64,000 nucleotides of DNA from Pseudonocardia kunmingensis (lineage in GTDB: Bacteria; Actinomycetota; Actinomycetes; Mycobacteriales; Pseudonocardiaceae), in NCBI RefSeq assembly GCF_006716445.1, contig NZ_VFPA01000002.1, forward strand, positions 744,001-808,000, written 5' to 3'. Under the pieces are notes generated by a model, which saw only the letters and a list, made by a program, of their open reading frames with translations, was not told where the DNA came from and made no database searches. Positions 1-9,151 of the stretch are shown piece after piece. The stretch's first letter is position 1. Every line of letters starts with the position of its first letter. The translations under genes were made by a program, and so were the position numbers.

Positions 1-224
1 ACACCGAAGCCGCACCACGCCGCCGATGATCAATCCGACAAGCGCACCAGCGCGCCGTTCAGGACGCTCAGGTCCTTCTCACGCCGATCATCGCGTCGTG
101 ATCGCAGCCAGCAGTACACCAGCGCTCATGTGAGCACGGCCATGTGCTGCTCGGACAGATCTTCGACCGACCTTGGTGCTCCGCGGAGGCTGACCCGGTC
201 CGCACGACCGGACGTCCGTCGGGC

Positions 225-1247
225 CTACCCGACGGGCGTACCACTCGTCGTGTCGCTCGCGGTGCGGGGTGTTGCGGCGTCGTGGGGGTGATGGCAGCGG
301 TCGGGACGGCCGGCGGGGCTGATCCGGAGTTCGGGTGTGCGGGTGTCGCAGAGTCCGGGTCGGCTGTGGGGGCAGCGGGGGTGGAAGCGGCAGCCGGGTG
401 GGGGCTCGTCGGGTGGGGGGACCGTGCCGGGGATGGCGACGAGGCGGGTGCGGGCGCCGCGGACGGGGATCGCCGCGAGCAGTCCCTCGGTGTAGGGGTG
501 CGAGGGGGTGTGCAGGACGTCGCGGACGGGGCCGGTCTCCACGATCTGCCCGCAGTACATGACGGCGATGCGATCGCTGGTGTGGGCGATCACGCCGAGG
601 TCGTGGGTGATGAGGAGGACGGCGATGCCGGTGTCGGCCCGCAGCTCGGTGAGCAGGTCGAGGACGTGGGCCTGGACAGTGACGTCGAGGGCGGTGGTCG
701 GCTCATCCGCGATCAGGAGCTTCGGTTCGCAGGCCAGCGCCATGGCGATCATGACGCGTTGACACATGCCGCCGGAGAAGGTGTGGGGGTAGTCGCGGGC
801 GCGGCGGGCGGGGTCGGGGATGCGGACCCGGTCGAGCATGTGGATGGCGCGGTCGCGGGCCTCGGCCCTGGAGACGTCGCGGTGGCGGCGTACGACCTCG
901 GCGATCTGGTCACCCACCCGCATGGTCGGGTTGAGGCTGCGGACCGGCTGCTGGAAGATCATCCCGAGGTCGCGGCCGAGGATCTCGGCCCGGGCCCGCG
1001 GGGACAGCGCCAGCAGGTCGCGCCCGTCGAACCGCACCGAGCCGCGGACGACGCGGCCGCCGGTGTGTTCGGTGAGTCCCATGAGTGCCAGCGAGGTGAC
1101 GCTCTTGCCGGAGCCGGATTCGCCGACGAGGCCGAGGATCTCGCCGCGGTCGATGGTGAAGCTGACGTCGTTGACGGCACGGAGGGGGCCGCGGCGGGTG
1201 GGGAACTCGACGGTGAGGTCGCGGACCTCGAGCAAGGGTTCGTTCAC
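225..1247 (-). CDS. Peptide/nickel-type ABC importer ATPase (DppD-like)
   Basis: Cytoplasmic ATPase that would power peptide or other oligomer import with the two permeases transcribed before it. The 340-residue product shows Walker A (GESGSGKS, about residues 42-49), the signature FSGGMCQRV, Walker B LLIADEP, an H-loop THD, and the C-terminal oligopeptide-family segment with CRFHPRC cysteines. The reading frame is open further upstream, but I chose GTG at 1247: GGAG lies just before it and it follows the permease stop by only 2 bases. It is last in the four-gene minus-strand operon. The partner ATPase (4783-5565) is on the other strand. The substrate is unknown; family assignment is strong. 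Confidence 0.93.
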   Translation of the reverse strand: MNEPLLEVRDLTVEFPTRRGPLRAVNDVSFTIDRGEILGLVGESGSGKSVTSLALMGLTEHTGGRVVRGSVRFDGRDLLALSPRARAEILGRDLGMIFQQPVRSLNPTMRVGDQIAEVVRRHRDVSRAEARDRAIHMLDRVRIPDPARRARDYPHTFSGGMCQRVMIAMALACEPKLLIADEPTTALDVTVQAHVLDLLTELRADTGIAVLLITHDLGVIAHTSDRIAVMYCGQIVETGPVRDVLHTPSHPYTEGLLAAIPVRGARTRLVAIPGTVPPPDEPPPGCRFHPRCPHSRPGLCDTRTPELRISPAGRPDRCHHPHDAATPRTASDTTSGTPVG

Positions 1248-1249
1248 GC

Positions 1250-2152
1250 TCAGCTCCTTCTGCGGCCTGCGGAAAGGGCGGTGCGGACCCCGTCGCCGAG
1301 CTGGGAGAGGGCCAGGACGGTGAGGCCGATGGCGATGCCGGGGGCGTAGACGAGGTAGGGGGCGGTGTAGAGGTTGTCGAATGCCTCGCGCAGCAGGCTG
1401 CCCCAGCTCGGCAGTGGAGGGCTGACGCCGAGACCGAGGAAGCTGAGGCTGGCTTCGGCGAGCATGGTGACGCCGAGCAGGATGCTGATCTGCGCCACGA
1501 CGGGGGCGACGATGTTGAGCAGCACGTGCCGGACCATGATCCGCAGTGGCGTGCACCCGATCGCCCGGCTGGCCTCGATGTAGGTCTCGGCGCGTACGGC
1601 GAGGGTGGCGCCGCGGACGATGCGGAAAAGGGACGGGGCGAAGACGATGCCGATCGCGAGCATGGCGTTGGTCAGGCCCGGGCCGAGGACGGCGACGACC
1701 GCGACGGCGAGGATCAGCGCCGGGGCGCTCATCACGGCGTCGTTGAGCCGGGAGAGGATCGTGTCGACCAGCCCGCCGAGGTAGCCGGCGGCCAGGCCGA
1801 GGGGCAGCCCGATCAGCAGCGCCACAGCGACGGCCTGCAGCGCGGCGAGCAGCGAGGTGCGGGCGCCGTAGAGGAAACGGCTGAACACGTCGCGGCCCAG
1901 CTCGTCGGTGCCCAGCCAGTGCGTCGCTCCTGGTGGTCTCGACACGGCGTCGAGGTCGATGGCGGCGTAGTGCGTCGGCGCGAGCACCGGAGCGAGCAGT
2001 GCCACCACGGCGATCAGGATGAGGAACCCGGCGGCCACGATCGCCGCGCGCTCGTCGAGGACGCGTTCCAGCAGGGGTGAGCGCTCGCGCCGGATGCGCG
2101 GACCCGCCGCAGCGCTCGCGGCGATCTCGGTGGTGATCTCCGGGGTGCTCAT
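1250..2152 (-). CDS. Peptide-type ABC importer permease 2 (DppC-like)
   Basis: Inner-membrane permease of 300 residues, usual length for DppC. A first hydrophobic helix lies at about residues 38-58, followed by the OppC-type segment HWLGTDELGRDVFSR and several further helices. The EAA loop that contacts the ATPase reads EASRAIGCTPL. The ATG at 2152 overlaps the stop of the preceding permease as ATGA, so translation is probably coupled. It pairs with DppB to form the membrane channel. Confidence 0.93.
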   Translation of the reverse strand: MSTPEITTEIAASAAAGPRIRRERSPLLERVLDERAAIVAAGFLILIAVVALLAPVLAPTHYAAIDLDAVSRPPGATHWLGTDELGRDVFSRFLYGARTSLLAALQAVAVALLIGLPLGLAAGYLGGLVDTILSRLNDAVMSAPALILAVAVVAVLGPGLTNAMLAIGIVFAPSLFRIVRGATLAVRAETYIEASRAIGCTPLRIMVRHVLLNIVAPVVAQISILLGVTMLAEASLSFLGLGVSPPLPSWGSLLREAFDNLYTAPYLVYAPGIAIGLTVLALSQLGDGVRTALSAGRRRS

Positions 2153-3090
2153 GCCCGGGCCGTGCGGGGGTCGATGACGCCGTAGGACAGGTCGACGAGG
2201 TAGTTGATCACGAGGACGACTCCGGTGGCGAGGGCGACGACGCCGAGGATGACGGGCATGTCGCGCGAGAGCACGGCGTCCACGGTCAGCGAGCCGAGTC
2301 CTTGGATGCCGAAGACGGTCTCGATGACGACGGTGCCGCCGAGGAGTTGGGCGATGCGGGTGCCGAGCACGGTGATGACGGGGATGCCGGCGTTGCGCAG
2401 CACGTGGCGGGTGACGATCCGGCCGGTGAGCAGGCCCTTGGCGCGGGCGGTGAGGATGTGGTCGCGGACGAGGACCTCGGCGGTGGCGCTGCGGACGTGG
2501 CGGGTCAGTTCCGCTGCGGGTAGCCAGGCCAGGGCGAGTGCGGGCAGCAGCAGGTGCGAGAGCCAGCCGCCCGCGTTCTCGGTGAGCGGGGTGTATCCGG
2601 TGGCCGGGAGCCAGCCGAGGTAGAGCGAGAACGCCAGCACCAATAGCAGTCCGACCCAGAACTGCGGTAGCGCGATCCCGGCCGCGGTGAACACGGCGAC
2701 CGCCCGGTCGAGCACACTCCCGGCGCGCACCGCGGCGAGCGTGCCGAGCGTCAGGCTGATCACCACGGCGAGCCCGAGCGCCACCAGCGCCAGCGACAGC
2801 GTCGGCGGGATCCGGGAGGCTACCAGCTCGCCGACGTCCTGGCGGCGGGTCAGCGAGGTGCCCAGATCGCCGGTGACCACGCCGCCCAGCCAGCTGCCGT
2901 AGCGCTGCAGCACCGGCTGGTCCAACCCGAGCGCCGTGCGCACCCGTGCCACGTCCTCCGCGGTGGCCGTCTCCCCGGCCAGCGCCACGGCGGCGTCGCC
3001 GGGAGCGAGGTCGACCAGCGCGAACACGCCGAACGACACCACCACGAACAGCAGCGGTACCGCCACCAGGAACCGTCGGAAGGTCCTCAC
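2149..3090 (-). CDS. Peptide-type ABC importer permease 1 (DppB-like)
   Basis: Inner-membrane permease, 313 residues. It opens with a membrane helix (about residues 8-28) followed by the DppB hallmark of a periplasmic stretch (DLAPGDAA, then LGLDQPVLQRYGSWL) before the transport core. The EAA-type loop is LVRDHILTARAKGLL. Its start overlaps the binding-protein stop by 4 bases and its stop overlaps the next permease start, so the operon order is binding protein, DppB, DppC, DppD. Confidence 0.93.
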   Translation of the reverse strand: MRTFRRFLVAVPLLFVVVSFGVFALVDLAPGDAAVALAGETATAEDVARVRTALGLDQPVLQRYGSWLGGVVTGDLGTSLTRRQDVGELVASRIPPTLSLALVALGLAVVISLTLGTLAAVRAGSVLDRAVAVFTAAGIALPQFWVGLLLVLAFSLYLGWLPATGYTPLTENAGGWLSHLLLPALALAWLPAAELTRHVRSATAEVLVRDHILTARAKGLLTGRIVTRHVLRNAGIPVITVLGTRIAQLLGGTVVIETVFGIQGLGSLTVDAVLSRDMPVILGVVALATGVVLVINYLVDLSYGVIDPRTARA

Positions 3091-4682
3091 GGCTGCGTCG
3101 CCTCCCGCATCTTCGCCACGTAGCGCAGGTCGAGCATGAACTGCGCATAGGGAACCGGGGCGGAGTCGAACCCGACGACCTGCTCGGTCATCACGTAGTT
3201 CGCGTCGAGATGGCAGAACGGCACGAAGAAGGCCTCGGCCGCCAGCACCTGGGCAAGCTCCGCGGTCGCGCGCTCGCGCTCGTCCGGCGCCAGCGCCGTG
3301 CGCGCCGTGGTGGCCGCGGCGTCGACGGCGGGGCTCTGCCCGCCGATGCCGCTGGGCGCCATGATGTAGTCGACGGTCGCTCCGATGCCGAGGTCAGGGG
3401 TGATCTGGTATCCCCATGTCGCCGCCCGGTCGCCCCGGTACGCGCTGAGCACCTCGATCGAGGTCAGCGGGGTCACATCGGCGCGGATCCCGACCTCGGA
3501 GAGCATGTGCTGCGCGACCTCGGGGACCTGCGGGCGCCCGGTGATGAAGAAGATGTCGAGGTCGAGCCCGTCCGTCACACCCGCCTCGGCGAGCAGCCGG
3601 CGCGCCGCGTCGGGGTCGTGGGGGAGGGGGTCGGTGAAGTCCGCGGAATGGCCGGGGTAGCCCTCGCGGATCAGCTGGTCGCTGGCACTGCAGGTGTCCT
3701 GGAGCAGGCCGTGCACGATGGCGTCCCGGTCGATGGCCTGGATGATCGCCTGGCGGATGCGCCGGTCGGTGAGCACGGACGAGCGCATCAACAGGGCCTG
3801 GAGGACCCCGGTGGGGCTGCGGTGGTGCACGAACCGTCCGCTCCTGGCGAGCACCTCGGCTTCCTTGACCGCGCCCGCGTCGGCCGAGTTGACGTACATG
3901 ACGTCCAGCTCGCCCGCACGCAGTGCGGAGGCGCGGGTCCGGTCGTCGCTCATGAACCGCAGTTCGAGCTCGGCCAGCCGCCCCGCGTCCGGATCCCAGT
4001 TGGGCCCGGGCGCCCTGCGGAACACCACGTGCTCGTTGGGCACGAACTCGCCGACGACGTAGGGCCCCGTTCCGGAGAGTCCGGGATCCTTGAGCAGGTC
4101 GACGGCCGGGTCGGCGAACGACGTCGGGCTGATCATGGCACCGGAGGGCCCGGCGAGGAGCTCGGGGAGCTCGGGAGTGGGAGCCGACAGGACGAACCGG
4201 ACCTCGGTCGGCCCGACGACCTCCACCGCCTGCACGGTGGCGAGGTCGTCGGCCGACGTCGACCCCTCGATCGTCTTCGCCCGTTCGATGTTCGCCGCGG
4301 CGGCGGCGGCGTCGAACGGCGTGCCGTCGTGGAACGTGACCCCGGGGCGGAGGTCCATCGTCAGCGACAGGCCGTCCGGGGCGAGCTCCCAGCCAGTGGC
4401 CAGCATGGGCCGGGCCCGCATCGAGGAGTCCACGGTGGTGAGCCGGTCGAAGACCAGGAACGTGTAGGGCCGCTCGCCACCCGAGCGCTCACGGTGCGGG
4501 TCGAAGCCCGTCGGGACGGCGACGGTGCCGACCGTGAGGCTGGCCTGCGGGTCGGTGGGAACGTCGTCGGGCGGCGCGATGCCGGCCGGGCCGCCTCCGG
4601 GCGCGCCGCAGGCCGCGACCATGATGACGGCCAGGAGAGCCGCCACCGGTGCTGGTGCGCGCCTCGCCCATCCAGACGACAT
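3087..4682 (-). CDS. Peptide/nickel-type substrate-binding lipoprotein (family 5)
   Basis: Extracytoplasmic binding protein of 531 residues that captures substrate for the adjacent importer. The N-terminus has basic residues, a hydrophobic stretch and a lipobox ending VAACG, so it should be lipid-anchored on the outer face of the membrane. Family-5 features include the segment FDPHRERSGGERPYTFLVFDRL and the LSLTMDLRPGVTFHDGTPFDA motif near residue 110. It is first in the minus-strand operon, and its promoter must lie in the 100-base gap to the divergent ATPase at 4783. The ligand cannot be told; these proteins bind peptides, nickel complexes or sugars. Confidence 0.92.
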   Translation of the reverse strand: MSSGWARRAPAPVAALLAVIMVAACGAPGGGPAGIAPPDDVPTDPQASLTVGTVAVPTGFDPHRERSGGERPYTFLVFDRLTTVDSSMRARPMLATGWELAPDGLSLTMDLRPGVTFHDGTPFDAAAAAANIERAKTIEGSTSADDLATVQAVEVVGPTEVRFVLSAPTPELPELLAGPSGAMISPTSFADPAVDLLKDPGLSGTGPYVVGEFVPNEHVVFRRAPGPNWDPDAGRLAELELRFMSDDRTRASALRAGELDVMYVNSADAGAVKEAEVLARSGRFVHHRSPTGVLQALLMRSSVLTDRRIRQAIIQAIDRDAIVHGLLQDTCSASDQLIREGYPGHSADFTDPLPHDPDAARRLLAEAGVTDGLDLDIFFITGRPQVPEVAQHMLSEVGIRADVTPLTSIEVLSAYRGDRAATWGYQITPDLGIGATVDYIMAPSGIGGQSPAVDAAATTARTALAPDERERATAELAQVLAAEAFFVPFCHLDANYVMTEQVVGFDSAPVPYAQFMLDLRYVAKMREATQP

Positions 4683-4782
4683 TCAGGCCCCTCTTCATTG
4701 AGCTTCTCCGGCGACGCAGACGCTAAGCTGCCGCCAACCGGGAGACAAGAGCGCACTGAAAGATTGGCGAGGGGTGAGGGCC

Positions 4783-5565
4783 ATGGCATTGCTCGAGGTC
4801 GACCGCCTCACGAAGGAGTTCCGGCGTCGGCGGGGTGAGCCGGGGCACCGTGCGGTCGACGAGGTCTCGTTCCGGATCGAGCGCGGTGGGACCCTGGCGC
4901 TCGTCGGCGAGTCCGGGGCCGGCAAGTCGACGACGGGTCGTCTCGTGCTGCGCCTGATCGAGCCCGACTCGGGCGGCGTCAGCATGGGGGGCACGGACGT
5001 GCGCGCCCTCGACGGCCGCGGGCTCCGGGCGTTCCGGAAGCGGGCTCAGATGGTTTTCCAGGATCCTCATTCCTCGCTCGATCCGCGCGTGCCGATCGCC
5101 GTCTCGGTGGCCGAACCGCTCGTCGTGCACGGCATCGGCACCCGCGGTGAGCGCCGGGAGCGCGTGGCCGACCTGCTCGATGGGGTCGGCATCGGGTCGC
5201 ACCTGCTGGGCCGCTACCCGGCTCAGCTGTCGGGCGGTCAGCTGCAGCGGGTCGCCATCGCTCGTGCGCTGGCGACCGACCCCGAGCTCATCGTGTGCGA
5301 CGAGCCGGTCTCGGCCCTGGACGTCTCGATCCAGGCGCAGGTGATCAACCTGCTGACCGACCTGCAGGCCGAGCGCGGCATCGCCTACCTGTTCATCACC
5401 CACGACCTCGCGCTGGTCGAAGCGTTCGCCGACACGGTCGCGGTGATGCGGGCCGGGGCGATCGTGGAGCAGGCGCCGGTGGATCGGCTCTTCCGGGAGC
5501 CGGAGCACGACTACACGCGCACGCTGCTCGATGCCGTGCCCTACATCGGGGCGCCGGCGTCGTGA
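4783..5565 (+). CDS. Peptide-type ABC importer ATPase (DppF-like), divergent
   Basis: Second ATPase of the importer, 260 residues. Walker A is GESGAGKST (about residues 45-53), the signature is LSGGQLQRV, and Walker B with the following D-loop is IVCDEPVSALDV. It is short for DppF: it ends soon after the HDYTRTLLDAVP segment and lacks the long C-terminal oligopeptide extension that the DppD partner has. GTG at 4774 is in frame, but ATG at 4783 is better spaced from the GAGGGG ribosome site. It is transcribed away from the other four transporter genes, which is unusual, since dppF normally follows dppD. Confidence 0.9.
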   Translation: MALLEVDRLTKEFRRRRGEPGHRAVDEVSFRIERGGTLALVGESGAGKSTTGRLVLRLIEPDSGGVSMGGTDVRALDGRGLRAFRKRAQMVFQDPHSSLDPRVPIAVSVAEPLVVHGIGTRGERRERVADLLDGVGIGSHLLGRYPAQLSGGQLQRVAIARALATDPELIVCDEPVSALDVSIQAQVINLLTDLQAERGIAYLFITHDLALVEAFADTVAVMRAGAIVEQAPVDRLFREPEHDYTRTLLDAVPYIGAPAS

Positions 5566-5590
5566 TCTGACGAGCGAACGCAGGCCATGG

Positions 5591-5605
5591 AGTATCCTCT
5601 TTTAG
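5591..5605. promoter_or_regulatory. Shared AGTATCCTCTTTTAG element, site 1
   Basis: The 15-base AGTATCCTCTTTTAG is identical to the site at 22470-22484. It lies 53 bases upstream of the acyl-CoA dehydrogenase start at 5658, in reverse orientation relative to that gene. A hairpin GTGCGGA/TCCGCAC (5624-5642) follows just before the ribosome site. Being found in either orientation fits an operator better than a core promoter. The regulator is unknown. Confidence 0.45.
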
Positions 5606-5657
5606 CGGTGTGGCGTAGGGTGGGTGCGGAGTCGTTCCGCACCTGTGGAGGAGCCCA

Positions 5658-6773
5658 GTGACCCTCACGTTCACCGCCGAGCAGGAAGAGCTGCGCGCGT
5701 CGGTGCGCCGCTTCCTGGCCGACAAGTCGCCGAGTGAGGCGGTGCGCCGCTGGATGGAGTCCGACGAGGGCCACGATCCGGCGGTGTGGGAGCAGATGGC
5801 GCAGCAGCTGGGGCTGCAGGGCCTCGCGCTGCCCGAGGAGCACGGCGGTTCCGGCGGTGGGCCCGTCGAGCTGGGGATCGTGCTGGAGGAGATGGGCCGG
5901 GCGCTGTTGCCGTCGCCGTTCTTCGCCACGGTCGCCCTCGCCGGTCAGGCACTGGTCGCCGCCGACGACGACGCGGCGAAGGCGCGCTGGCTGCCCGGCA
6001 TCGCCGACGGCTCGGTCTCCGCCACCGTGGCGCTGGCGGAGGAGAGCGGGTCGTGGCGGCTCGAGGACGTCGCGACCACCGCGACGCGCAGAGGCGAGGG
6101 ATGGTCGGTCTCCGGAACGAAGATGTTCGTCGTCGACGGCCACTCGGCGGACCTGCTGCTGGTCGTGGCGCGCACGGACGCAGGGCCGGGCCTGTTCGCC
6201 GTGGAGGGCGGCGCGGCCGGCGTGACACGTTCCCGGCTCGATGCGCTCGACCCGACGCGCCGGCTCGGGCGGATCGACCTCGCCGACGTCGCGGCCCAGC
6301 GCGTCGGACCGGACGGGGACGCCACCACGTACCTGCGCAGGGTGCTGGACCTCGCGGTCGTGGCGTTGGCCGCCGAGCAGGTCGGCGGGGCACAGGCGTG
6401 CCTGGACACCGCGGTGGAGTACGCGAAGATCCGGGTGCAGTTCGACCGGCCGATCGGGTCGTTCCAGGCGATCAAGCACAAGTGCGCCGACATGCTGCTC
6501 GCCCTCGAGGCGTCGCGCTCGGCGACCTACCACGCGGCGGCGGTGGCAGCCGACGCGTCCGACGAGCTGGCGGTGCCCGCAGCGCTTGCGGCGGCCTACT
6601 GCTCGGCGGCCTACACCCACGCCGCCAAGGAGAACGTCCAGATCCACGGCGGCATCGGCTACACCTGGGAGCACGACGCGCACCTGTACCTGAAGCGGGC
6701 CAAGTCGTCCGAGCAGCTGTTCGGGGCGCCGGCGTCACACCGGGCGCGGCTGGCCGACCTGGTCGGGATCTAG
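5658..6773 (+). CDS. Acyl-CoA dehydrogenase, short-C-terminus FadE type
   Basis: FAD enzyme introducing an alpha-beta double bond into an acyl-CoA. The 371-residue product starts MTLTFTAEQEELRASVRRFL, has LPEEHGGSGGG near residue 60, and ends in the helical domain with FDRPIGSFQAIKHK and HGGIGYTWEHDAHLYLKRAK. This C-terminus lacks the usual GT-x-E-I-x-R tail, as in the subunits of actinobacterial heterotetrameric (alpha2beta2) dehydrogenases. The neighbouring dehydrogenase at 6946 is the probable partner. GTG start with GGAGGAG 5 bases upstream. First gene of a plus-strand unit reaching at least 10730. Confidence 0.93.
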   Translation: MTLTFTAEQEELRASVRRFLADKSPSEAVRRWMESDEGHDPAVWEQMAQQLGLQGLALPEEHGGSGGGPVELGIVLEEMGRALLPSPFFATVALAGQALVAADDDAAKARWLPGIADGSVSATVALAEESGSWRLEDVATTATRRGEGWSVSGTKMFVVDGHSADLLLVVARTDAGPGLFAVEGGAAGVTRSRLDALDPTRRLGRIDLADVAAQRVGPDGDATTYLRRVLDLAVVALAAEQVGGAQACLDTAVEYAKIRVQFDRPIGSFQAIKHKCADMLLALEASRSATYHAAAVAADASDELAVPAALAAAYCSAAYTHAAKENVQIHGGIGYTWEHDAHLYLKRAKSSEQLFGAPASHRARLADLVGI

Positions 6774-6934
6774 TGTCCCCCGCCGGAAGCCCGCCGAATA
6801 ATTCGACGGCCCAGCCCCACGCTCCGCGCACCGGCCGACGACCCGAGTACGCCCGGTACGAGGGTCGCCGACCGGCACACGCAGCGCGAACCTGGATCCA
6901 CCGACTTACCCAACGGACTTCCGGCGGGGGACAC
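6773..6934. repeat. 17-bp perfect inverted repeat enclosing the intergenic gap
   Basis: The arms GTGTCCCCCGCCGGAAG (6773-6789) and CTTCCGGCGGGGGACAC (6918-6934) are exact reverse complements, 128 bases apart. They span nearly the whole 172-base gap between two dehydrogenase genes. The left arm touches the stop codon of the first gene; the right arm ends 11 bases before the next ATG, next to its AGGGGGAG ribosome site. Inside are a small palindrome CGAATAATTCG and an imperfect GACCC/GGGTC pair. This could be a MITE-like insertion with terminal inverted repeats, or an RNA fold that sequesters the downstream ribosome site. Confidence 0.7.
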
Positions 6935-6945
6935 AAGGGGGAGAC

Positions 6946-8142
6946 ATGACGTCGACGGTGCGGTACCGGGGCGACGACGCACCGGTGGAGACCGACGAGG
7001 AGTTCCGGACGCGGCTGCGGGCGTTCCTGTCCGAGCACCACCCGGGCAAGCGGCCGAAGGACCCGGCGGAGCGGCTGGCCTGGCAGAAGGCGTGGCTGGC
7101 CACGCTGTTCGACGCCGGGTTCGCCGGCCCGAGCTGGCCGCGCGAGTACGGCGGCATGGAGCTCGACTTCACCCGGCAGGTGATCTACCAGGAGGAGTAC
7201 GCGAAGGCTCGGGTGCCGGGGCCGCTCGGCACCGGCCTCGGCATCGCGGCCCCGACGATCATCAAGTACGGCACCTCGGAGCAGAAGGAGCGCTTCCTGC
7301 GGCCGATGCTGCGCGGCGACGCGGTGTGGGCCCAGGGGTACTCCGAGCCGGAGGCCGGCTCCGACCTGCAGGCGCTGCGCACCACTGCCCGGCGTGACGG
7401 TGACGAGTACGTGGTCAACGGGCAGAAGGTGTGGAACAGCTCCGCCGACATCGCGGACGTCATCTTCACGCTGGTGCGCACCGGGGCGCCGGACTCGCGC
7501 CAGAAGGGGATCAGCTACCTGCTGATCGACGCGCACGCCCCCGGCGTCACGGTGCGGCCGCTGCGTGACATGACCGGCGACGCGCACTTCTGCGAGATCT
7601 TCTTCAACGACGTGCGGGTGCCGGTGTCGCGCCGCATCGGCGAGGAGAACGGCGGCTGGCCGCTGGTGCGCACCAGCCTCGGCCACGAGCGCGCGGCCGG
7701 GGCGATGAACCAGGCGGCGATGTACCGGCGGGTACTCGACGAGCTGGTGGAGCTGGCGCACGAGCGCGGGGCGACGGCCGATCCGCTGGTGCGTGACCGC
7801 CTCGCCGACTTCGAGATGCGGGTGCGCATCATGCGCTACACCGGGATGCGCACGATCGCCGACATCATGGCCAAGGGCGAGCCGGGGCCGGCGTCGTCGA
7901 CGTCGCGGCTGTTCATCGTCACCTTCGAGCAGGACCTGCACGAGTTCGCCGTCGAGATGCTCGGTGCGCACGGCGTGCTCGGTCGCCGCGACCCGCATGC
8001 GGTGCAGCGCGGCCGCTGGGTGTGGGGCTTCCTGCGCACCCGCGCCTCGACGATAGGGGCGGGCACCGCGGAGATCCAGCGCAACACGATCGCCGAGCAG
8101 GTCCTCGGGTTGCCGCGCGACCCGGCCATGCCGCCCCGATGA
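6946..8142 (+). CDS. Acyl-CoA dehydrogenase (FadE, partner of 5658 gene)
   Basis: Predicted FAD acyl-CoA dehydrogenase, 398 residues. Visible landmarks are WPREYGGM (about residue 65), the FAD-contacting GYSEPEAGSDLQ (about 130), and the tail GAGTAEIQRNTIAEQVLGLPRDP. The residue before the tail GT is Ala where MCAD-type enzymes carry the catalytic Glu (EGT), as in many FadE paralogues. Adjacent, same-strand, dissimilar FadE genes in actinobacteria often encode alpha2beta2 enzymes for bulky CoA esters such as steroid side chains; that is inference here. The ATG follows AGGGGGAG and sits just past the 17-bp inverted-repeat arm. Confidence 0.93.
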   Translation: MTSTVRYRGDDAPVETDEEFRTRLRAFLSEHHPGKRPKDPAERLAWQKAWLATLFDAGFAGPSWPREYGGMELDFTRQVIYQEEYAKARVPGPLGTGLGIAAPTIIKYGTSEQKERFLRPMLRGDAVWAQGYSEPEAGSDLQALRTTARRDGDEYVVNGQKVWNSSADIADVIFTLVRTGAPDSRQKGISYLLIDAHAPGVTVRPLRDMTGDAHFCEIFFNDVRVPVSRRIGEENGGWPLVRTSLGHERAAGAMNQAAMYRRVLDELVELAHERGATADPLVRDRLADFEMRVRIMRYTGMRTIADIMAKGEPGPASSTSRLFIVTFEQDLHEFAVEMLGAHGVLGRRDPHAVQRGRWVWGFLRTRASTIGAGTAEIQRNTIAEQVLGLPRDPAMPPR

Positions 8143-8152
8143 GGCCGCCCCG

Positions 8153-9151
8153 ATGAAGGCTGCTCGCTGCACCACGTACGGGCCGCCGGGTGGGATCGTC
8201 GTCGCGGAGGTCGAGGACCCCGAGCCGGGACCGGGGGAGGTCCTGGTCCGGGTGCACGCCGCGGCCGTCAACTATCCGGACGTGCTCATCGCGGCGAACC
8301 GGTACCAGGTCTCGGCGCCCCTGCCGTTCACCTGCGGGAGCGAGTTCGCCGGTGTGGTCGCGGCGCTGGGTCCCGGGGTGTCGGGGCCCGCCGTCGGCAC
8401 GCCGGTGTCGGGCGGGGTGTTCACCGGTGCGTTCGCCGAGCAGGTCGTCGTGCCTGCCGGCGCGCTGCGTCCGGTGCCCGCGGGGCTCGACATGGTGCAT
8501 GCGGCCGCGTTCCACGTCACCTACGGCACCGCCTACCACTCCCTGGTCACGGTGGGGGCGGGAGCGGCGGGGGAGTGGGTGGTGGTCCTCGGGGCCGCAG
8601 GCGGGGTCGGTTCGGCCACCGTCGACGTCGCGACCCGGCTGAGCATGCGCGTCGTCGCCGCCGCGTCGAGCGAGGAACGGCTCGCCGTGGCGCGCACGCT
8701 CGGCGCCGAGGCGGGCATCGACTACGTCCGCGAGAACCTCAAGCTGCGGATCAGGGAGCTCACCGGGGGAACGGGCGCGGACGTCGTGATCGACCCGGTC
8801 GGCGGCGACCACGCGGAGGCGGCACTGCGCGCGCTGCGCTGGGGTGGGCGGTTCGTCACGGTCGGGTTCGCCGACGGGCGCATTCCGCGCATCCCCCTGA
8901 ACCTGGTGCTGCTGAAGAACGTCGTCCTGCGCGGGTTCGAGGCGCGGTCGCTGCGCAAGTACTCGCCGGATGCCGCCGCGGCGGGTGACGCCGCGCTCGC
9001 GCGCCTGGTGGCCGACGGCATGCGCCCGCTCGTGTCGCGCGTCCATCCCCTGGCCGACGTCGCAACGGCGCTGGCCGGCGTCGCCGAGCGCCGCGCGACC
9101 GGGAAGATCGTCATCGACATGGAGAAGGGCGAGATGGAGGAGGCCGCGTGA
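8153..9151 (+). CDS. NADPH:quinone oxidoreductase-like MDR protein
   Basis: Zinc-independent medium-chain dehydrogenase/reductase, 332 residues, probably an NADPH-dependent quinone or enoyl reductase. The N-terminal GroES-like half reads PGPGEVLVRVHAAAVNYPDVL and the Rossmann half has VVLGAAGGVGSATVDVA (about residues 142-158) then GADVVIDPVGGD. No cysteine/histidine zinc set is visible. It starts 10 bases after the dehydrogenase stop and overlaps the following thioesterase as GTGA. In this operon it could reduce an enoyl-CoA or carbonyl intermediate; the substrate is unknown. Confidence 0.88.
   Translation: MKAARCTTYGPPGGIVVAEVEDPEPGPGEVLVRVHAAAVNYPDVLIAANRYQVSAPLPFTCGSEFAGVVAALGPGVSGPAVGTPVSGGVFTGAFAEQVVVPAGALRPVPAGLDMVHAAAFHVTYGTAYHSLVTVGAGAAGEWVVVLGAAGGVGSATVDVATRLSMRVVAAASSEERLAVARTLGAEAGIDYVRENLKLRIRELTGGTGADVVIDPVGGDHAEAALRALRWGGRFVTVGFADGRIPRIPLNLVLLKNVVLRGFEARSLRKYSPDAAAAGDAALARLVADGMRPLVSRVHPLADVATALAGVAERRATGKIVIDMEKGEMEEAA

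Noticed and set aside
1..224. Gene at the left edge of the window
   Set aside because: No frame with family resemblance on either strand; probably the intergenic region behind the importer operon.
2946..4838. 630-codon plus-strand frame opposite the binding protein
   Set aside because: Antisense shadow of the lipoprotein gene, without signal, domain or ribosome site.
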